Source: Talinum fruticosum (lineage: Eukaryota > Streptophyta > Magnoliopsida > Caryophyllales > Talinaceae). Taken from it: a stretch of 64,000 nucleotides of DNA. Positions 58,547 to 64,000 of this stretch are shown piece by piece (positions within the stretch are counted from its first letter, which is position 1; every line of letters starts with the position of its first letter). Below the pieces are notes generated by a model that saw only the letters and a program-made list of their open reading frames with translations, did not search any database and had not been told where the DNA came from. The position numbers and the translations under genes are program-made. Location of the stretch: NCBI GenBank assembly GCA_021018815.1, contig JAITYX010000101.1:248001-312000 (forward strand), given 5' to 3'.

Positions 58547-60065
58547 TGAAGGTTTGCTCTTGGAGAGTTTTAGTCCCTCTAGAAGGGGTGAATAGGGTGA
58601 TGAGGAAATTTAAACAATAAATGGTGGGTTAAAGTTTAAATTAAATAATCAAAACCGTCTCGATTCTAGATTGGACTCGTAAAAGTATGAACTCGAATTA
58701 CGTGGAAACCCTCCCGGCGTAGAAAACCACGGCTAGTGCTAATCCAAGCACCAAGTCAAATCCACTATTTTGAATCCACAAAATATACTAGACCGACTCA
58801 ACTAGAATTGCTCCCTTAGACAATTCCTTACAAAGTTTTCCTAGACTCAAAAGTTCCCTTATTTGATCTAGTACTTCCTAACCGAGGTAACCTTTACAGC
58901 TAGGGATAACCGAGCTGAGTTAACCCTTACAGCTTAGTCAAGGACCTTACTTAGATAGTAAGAAAGAGTTTGTGATCGATTACAACACTTTACAACTCGG
59001 AAAAGTATTAAGTACAGATTGAGAGTTGTAAGATGAAGATTGAATAAGCATTATATAAAAAATATAATTTCAACGAATGGGCTCAAGCAATCTTCAAGTC
59101 TTGTGAAGTGACTTCTACTTATAGGTGACCAAGCAGATTAGCCGTTGTGACTATCTTCCGATTAGAAGTCCTCTCGTGACCGTTGTAACGGTTCTTCCGA
59201 GTCACTCAAAAAGATCCATTGAGATGTAAATGTTGTGCAACGGCTCTTGACTCCTTAGCATGTCCCAATCCACTGGTGGTATCCGAAAAGTCGGGTGGAA
59301 ACCACCGTTGAGCTTAGCGTTGAAGATTTCCGATTTTAGACAACCTTGACATAGTGTTTGGGCCTTAGTCGAAGTAGAAAAAGCCTTGTTTGTTGCTCGA
59401 TTGATAGTTTGAAGTCTGGTTGCTTTTGTAATTCAAAAGTAGGATAACCTCGTTTAGATAACCTACAAAAGTAAACCAATTTTGGTTCTTAAAATATAAA
59501 ATACTTCGGTCCAAGATTAGACATAGATAATAATTTAATTAAGATAATTAAGGCATAATTATCTCGAGCCCTAAAAGAGTGGAATTTTTTGAGTCTAATA
59601 TTCATTATACTCAAATTCCATCCGAGTCGATCTAGAGAAAGACCAAGCTAGAAAGAGAATATCGAGTAAGAGTACTTGATCTAGACAAATATATTTCAGT
59701 CATAACATGCTGATTTAGAAAGTTGAATTAACGCTCGTAAGTCACTTTAACATAAAATATGAAGTCGAACTTAGTTTGAAAGAGTTAGAGTGAATGTTTG
59801 ATCATGTGATAAATCTAAGTGACTCGGAACTATCGAGTGAATTGATGAACAAGAGAGTGCTTTCGAGTCGATCGGAATCGACGAAAACATATGCAATAGT
59901 TTTTGTAACACTTAAAGTAGTTTATGTAACAGTTAGAATAGTTTCTATAACACTCTGAATAGTTTATATAACACTCAAAGTAACTTGAAATCAAAACTTA
60001 AAAGGGATGAGATTTGTACTTGATTCCTTGTTAGTACTTGGCATAATATAAATGCAGAGTCTTCA
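58547..60065 (-). repeat. Sirevirus LTR B, embedded in internal sequence on both sides
   Basis: 1,519 bases, on the minus strand TGAAGACTCTGCAT at 60065 to ..GAGCAAACCTTCA at 58547. It has neither a polypurine tract on its right nor a primer site on its left; both flanks are the extra ORF. Both junctions fall on sequence shared with the LTR ends. No 5-base duplication. Confidence 0.85.
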
Positions 60066-61139
60066 TCTCAAGGAGCACATCCTGCTCGCTCTCGGATTTG
60101 AGATCGGGTGGTCTTTTGGTTAATGGTCATAGATCGAAGGACGAGTCTTGAATGACCGGAGAGCGTCCTTGATCTCGAGTGGACATGGAGGAGAGCTCTT
60201 CTAACATTGTGTTCAAAAATTAAAAGAGAGAACTTGAGAAGCACCCGAGGTGGAAGCACCGCCTGGTCGAGGAGGTAGAGAGAGAGGAGTCTAAGTCCGA
60301 GTCCGAGGCGGAGGTGAAGGTTGCCTCGGCTTCGAGCCGTGGACCTAGACACCAGGTTGGGTCTCCTGGTATCCATTGCCAAGAAGCTCTTTTCCGCCAA
60401 CTACAATGGAAGCCTCGAAATCGCGTTAGGATCCGAGGGAGCGGGACTTTGAATTACTTGAAAATGAAGGTGAGAAGAGCCCCAAAAGGAAGAAGGGTGG
60501 ATTTCTTTGTTTGAGCTCGACACGAAGCCATCTCGCTCTATGATTGCTGGTAAGAGGTCTACATCGTAGCCCTCCGGAATGTCAAAAGAGCCTTGAGAAT
60601 CTTAGAGTTTGGATTCTCTTTATTGGAATGCTGAGAGAAGAAGGTTCTCATTAGTAGGAAACAAAGAAGACGAGCTTCTTATTTAATCTAAGTCACGGAG
60701 AAGTTTTTACGTGTCTCAAGAATTTCTTTGGCGTACTTCTCGAAGAATTCATCAAGCAACTTCGTTGAAAGGTATATAGGGTTGTTGTTGAGGAAAAGAG
60801 ATGATACTTTGTATAAGCGGTGGAGGAGAGAGACGTTGATTCGAACAACGACATCTTAAACTCTGGAGGTGAGGATCCCCTCGAGCTAGAAAGATTTGAA
60901 TAGAACTCGGAGATGAGTTTTGGGTAGATAAACTCGCCGAAACAGAGGAAATTATAAACCTCTCGTGGTTTTGATGTGGTTCAACCATGAAAATTTTGTG
61001 GTTGGGAAGAATTTGTCATCCAATGTCGGTATTAGGTGAAAATGATTTTAGAGGGGTTGGAAGGACCCTCTTGGCTTTTGGTTCGGGGCTTCTTGGTTGC
61101 AGAGTCAAGAAAGTTTGAGTGAGAACCTCTTTTCGACAT
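60066..61139 (-). pseudogene. Extra ORF (env-like position) of the minus-strand Sirevirus
   Basis: Starts MSKRGSHSNFLDSATKKPR (ATG at 61139), then YNFLCFGEFIYPKLISEFYS, collinear with the ORF at 19152-20226. It is cut at 60066 by the LTR B junction, so the charged C-terminal part is missing. It has stops, for example just after SNPSKIIFT, and frame shifts. Confidence 0.7.
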
Positions 61140-61791
61140 AGTTGTGGAGTTTCGAGAAGAGAGGAGATGAACTTTGAGAGAGAGAGAAGATAGCTTGATG
61201 AGAGAGAGAGTAAAAAAAAGAGCTTAGAGAGAGCCGAGAGCTTTCGGTGCTTAATTGAGATGTTTCTTGCTTGCTTGAGAGTGAAGGTTTGCTTCTTCGA
61301 AAATACTATAACTTGTTTGTGAAGTAGTATGCGAGAGTGTGAGCGAGTAGAGAGTAAAGTAGTGAAATGAAGGAAAAGGATGCTATTTATAGAGAAAGAA
61401 TTGTCCTCAATATTTGTTATGACCCAACTCTCCAACAGTCGCCTTAGACCGGTGTAATCTGTTCCGCTCTCGAACGGTTAGAATTCTAGTGTTTGCCTTC
61501 TAACGACTAGTTCTTTGATCGATACGCGAGAGAAAGAAAAAGAAAAGGAGAAATTTGAAAAGAGATTTCTGAAATTCTCCACTAATCTAGAGATGATTTC
61601 GAAGTTTGATGTCCATTTTTCTCAAAACCGAGTTTGACTCAGTAAAGTTTATGAGTCACTCGAAGCCGCAAACAAATAATAACTCATAGCTCCGTATCAC
61701 CGGGTCAATCGAACTAATTGTTATTAAGACACATGAATGAAACATTTAACACATAATCATGCAAAGTAGTTTCTCTTAGAAAAGCACATAA
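61140..61791 (-). other. Spacer between pol and the extra ORF
   Basis: Counterpart of 18570-19151. Purine-rich on the plus strand (broken GA repeats 61170-61215) and a TATA-like 'ctatttatagaga' at about 61383. Noncoding. Confidence 0.55.
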
Positions 61792-64000
61792 TCATGCATT
61801 AATCATGCCAACTTCATTCCTAATAAAGCAAAACTGATCCTCACTAAGTGGCTTAGTAAAGATATAAGCTAGTTAAAGTTTGGTTGGAATGAAATCAAGT
61901 TCAATATCAACTTTCTCGGAATGGTATCTTAGGAAATGATACCGACCTCAATATGCTTTGTCTTTGAGTGCTCGAACTAGATTCTTAGTGATGCTGATTA
62001 CACTTTGATTGTCACACTTGATTGGAATTGATTTGAATGAAAGTCCAAGGTCTCTCAAGTGTTGCTTGATCCATAGAATTTGAGCACGAGCATGCTCCAG
62101 CTGCAACGTACTAAGCTTCGAGCACTTGATAGAGCTACTGAGTTCTACTTCTTTGAGTGCCAAGATATAAGGGATTGACCCAGAAATTGAAAGGCTACTG
62201 AGGTGCTCTTTATCAACCTTGTATCTAGCATAGTCAGCATCCGAGTATCCAATGAGAGTCGGTTCTAAGTCTCTTGAGTACCATAGACCTAGATTTTGAG
62301 TCCCTGCAAGATATCTAAAGATTCTCTTCACTGCAGGTGAGATGTGATTCTTTTGGATTAGCTTAAAATCTTGCACACGGACATACACTAAACATTATGT
62401 CTAGTCTACTGGAAGTAAGGTACAGTAGAGATCCAATCATACCTCGATAGAGTTTCGATCTACTTCTTTACCTTTTTCGTCCGAGTCCAGTTTTATGTTG
62501 CTACTCATTGGTGTTGCTTGCATGTTTTGCATCTTGAAGTTTGTACTTCTTCAGCAACTCCTTGGTATAATTTGATTGATGGACATAGATGCCATCTTTG
62601 TCTTTCTTGATTTGTAGACCAAGGAAGAAATTGAGTTCTCTCATCATACTCATTTGGAATTCTTGTCTCATCAACTCGGAAAAATCTCGACAGAGAATTT
62701 CATAAGCATCTCCAAATATTATATCATCAACATAGATCCGAGCAATAAGAAAGTCTTTCCCCTTGGTTTTATGAAAAAAGTCTTGTCAATCTGACCTCTT
62801 GTAAAATTATTTTCAACCAAGAAATTGCTCGATCTTTCATACCAAGCTTTGGGAACTTGTTGAAGACCATAAAGAGTTTTTGCAATTTGAAAACAGGATT
62901 TGGAAATTCTGAGTTTTCAAATCCAGGGGTTGCTCAACATAGACTTCCTCTTGAATGAAACCACTAAGAAAAGCATATTTGACATCCATTTGATACAATT
63001 TGAAATTCATGCTTGATGCAAATGCCAATAGGATTCTAATAGCTTCAATCCTAGCCACCGGTGCAAAGGTTTCACCACAATCAACTCCTTCTTCTTAATT
63101 GTAACCTTGAGCCACAAGTCTAGCCTTATTTCTTACTACCAACCCACCTTTATCCAGTTTTCTCTTAAAAATCCATTTGGTTCATATGACTGGGTGGTCG
63201 AGTCCGGACTTAGTTTCTTTCGAATTGATTGAATTCCTCTTGCATGGCCTTTACCTATTAAGGTTCATTTTGGGCCTCTAGTGCATTTCTAGGTTCGAGT
63301 TAATGATATGAATGTTGTGAATGTGCATAGATTTTGTAAAGAAGAACGATCTCTTACCCCATCTGTTGATATCGGACAAGATATTTTCGAGTGGATGGCT
63401 CGAAGCATATTTGAATACTCTACCTGTTCTCTCGGTTCACGGGATTTATAGGATGAATTGGTTGATCTTTAGTGGTTTGATCCGATTAAGCTTGCTCATC
63501 TGGTTGACCTTCAGCATTCCGAGCTGGCTCTTGAGTCGATTCATTCCGAGTCATGGTGTTACGAGTTACCTCATTCCGAGTGACTTTTCTTGACTCTAAA
63601 TGGGCTCATCTTCATCAAGATCACCATCTCGATGAGCTTCGGATCTAAGAATGTTGACTCACTTGGTTTTCCCATATCAATCTCATCAAAAACAACGTGG
63701 ATACTTTCTTCCACTTTGTTAGTTCTTTTATTGAAAATGCAATATACTTTACTATTAGATAAATAACCAAGAAAGATACCTTCATTTGACCGACCATCAA
63801 ATTCGGTCAAGTGATCCTTACCGTTGTTGTGAACATAACACTTACATTCAAAGGGTTTCAAGTATGAAATGTTGGGTTCCTTCCCTTTGTAAAGCTTATA
63901 TGGAGTTATCTTCGGGATGGGTCTAATAAGGCATCTATTCGAGTGTAGTTTGTCTGTATTGATCGCCTTATCCCGTAAATAGTAAGCTAGATCATGTTCA
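61792..64000 (-). pseudogene. Sirevirus pol, minus strand, continuing beyond the window
   Basis: RNase H region: FRYLAGTQNLGLWYSRDLEP, IGYSDADYARYKVDKEHLSS, ILWIKQHLRDLGLSFKSIPI and CDNQSVISITKN (61948-62388), stop after GMINA-like text at 61792-61794. [22 protein letters not shown] (about 63000-62935) and a YVDD-type site near 62725-62745. Integrase SH3-like end: LKPFECKCYVHNNGKDHLTE-type text and FLGYLSNSKVYCIFNKRTNK (63571-63861). Frameshifts near 62450, 62850, 63100 and 63300. Better preserved in RNase H than the plus-strand copy. Confidence 0.85.

Noticed and set aside
61016..61435. 139-codon minus-strand open frame at the start of the extra Sirevirus ORF
   Set aside because: It is out of frame with the conserved MSKRGS..FLCFGEFIYP reading and its composition (Ser/Leu-rich) reflects the CT-rich leader; treated as a shadow.

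Overview
The window is plant nuclear DNA made almost entirely of nested and broken transposable elements. It carries plant-specific families: Sirevirus-type Ty1/copia, Tat-type Ty3/gypsy with a second RNase H, En/Spm-type CACTA transposons with TNP2 and plant-transposase genes, an L1 LINE with a C-terminal RNase H, and plant-mobile-domain and DUF7745-like ORFs. That indicates a flowering plant, probably a eudicot, in gene-poor heterochromatin. I find no intact host gene, no rRNA or tRNA gene and no CRISPR array. Nearly every coding region has stops or frameshifts, so the entries are mostly pseudogenes inside mobile elements.

Layout. 1-682 is a minus-strand Sirevirus LTR cut by the window edge. 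It lies in the leader of a Tat-like element whose LTR is 767-2712, and that LTR interrupts minus-strand DNA with weak DUF7745-like and better plant-mobile-domain similarity (to about 4470, with a 260-base tandem duplication). An L1 LINE 3' end occupies about 6430-7938 and a Tat-like LTR fragment about 8240-9100. A plus-strand DUF7745-like ORF (11508-12084) is split by a complete 10.7 kb Sirevirus (12085-22752; 5-base target duplication AATCC on both sides) and resumes at 22753-23600.

23742-32997 is an end-to-end CACTA element (CACTACTA ends, TTT target duplication, AGCGACGG subterminal repeats) with a plant-transposase (Ptta) gene and a TNP2 gene, both on the minus strand. A second copy of the same family in the same orientation starts at 33526 and is cut at about 37808. 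There begins an array of a gag-only gypsy element: LTR remnant, gag, complete 3.4 kb LTR, about 100 bases of leader, third LTR (to 46044), with a 435-base MITE in the third LTR.

46045-55437 is a minus-strand Tat element with gag, protease, reverse transcriptase, RNase H and a second RNase H. Its integrase end is missing where a fragment of another CACTA family (TTACTACGG repeats) adjoins it, and it carries 46-50 base minisatellite units. From 55438 to the right edge is a minus-strand Sirevirus copy of the same family as 12085-22752, rearranged as LTR, internal piece, LTR, internal region, pol. Its second LTR is joined to internal sequence by short shared motifs at both ends.

How the parts work together: within each element the genes serve replication or transposition (gag capsid, pol enzymes, TNP2 and its partner protein binding subterminal repeats). 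No element here looks autonomous as read. The features most worth following are the gag-only LTR array, the microhomology-joined Sirevirus tandem, the extra ORF in the env-like position of the Sireviruses, and the CACTA promoter abutting its subterminal repeats.
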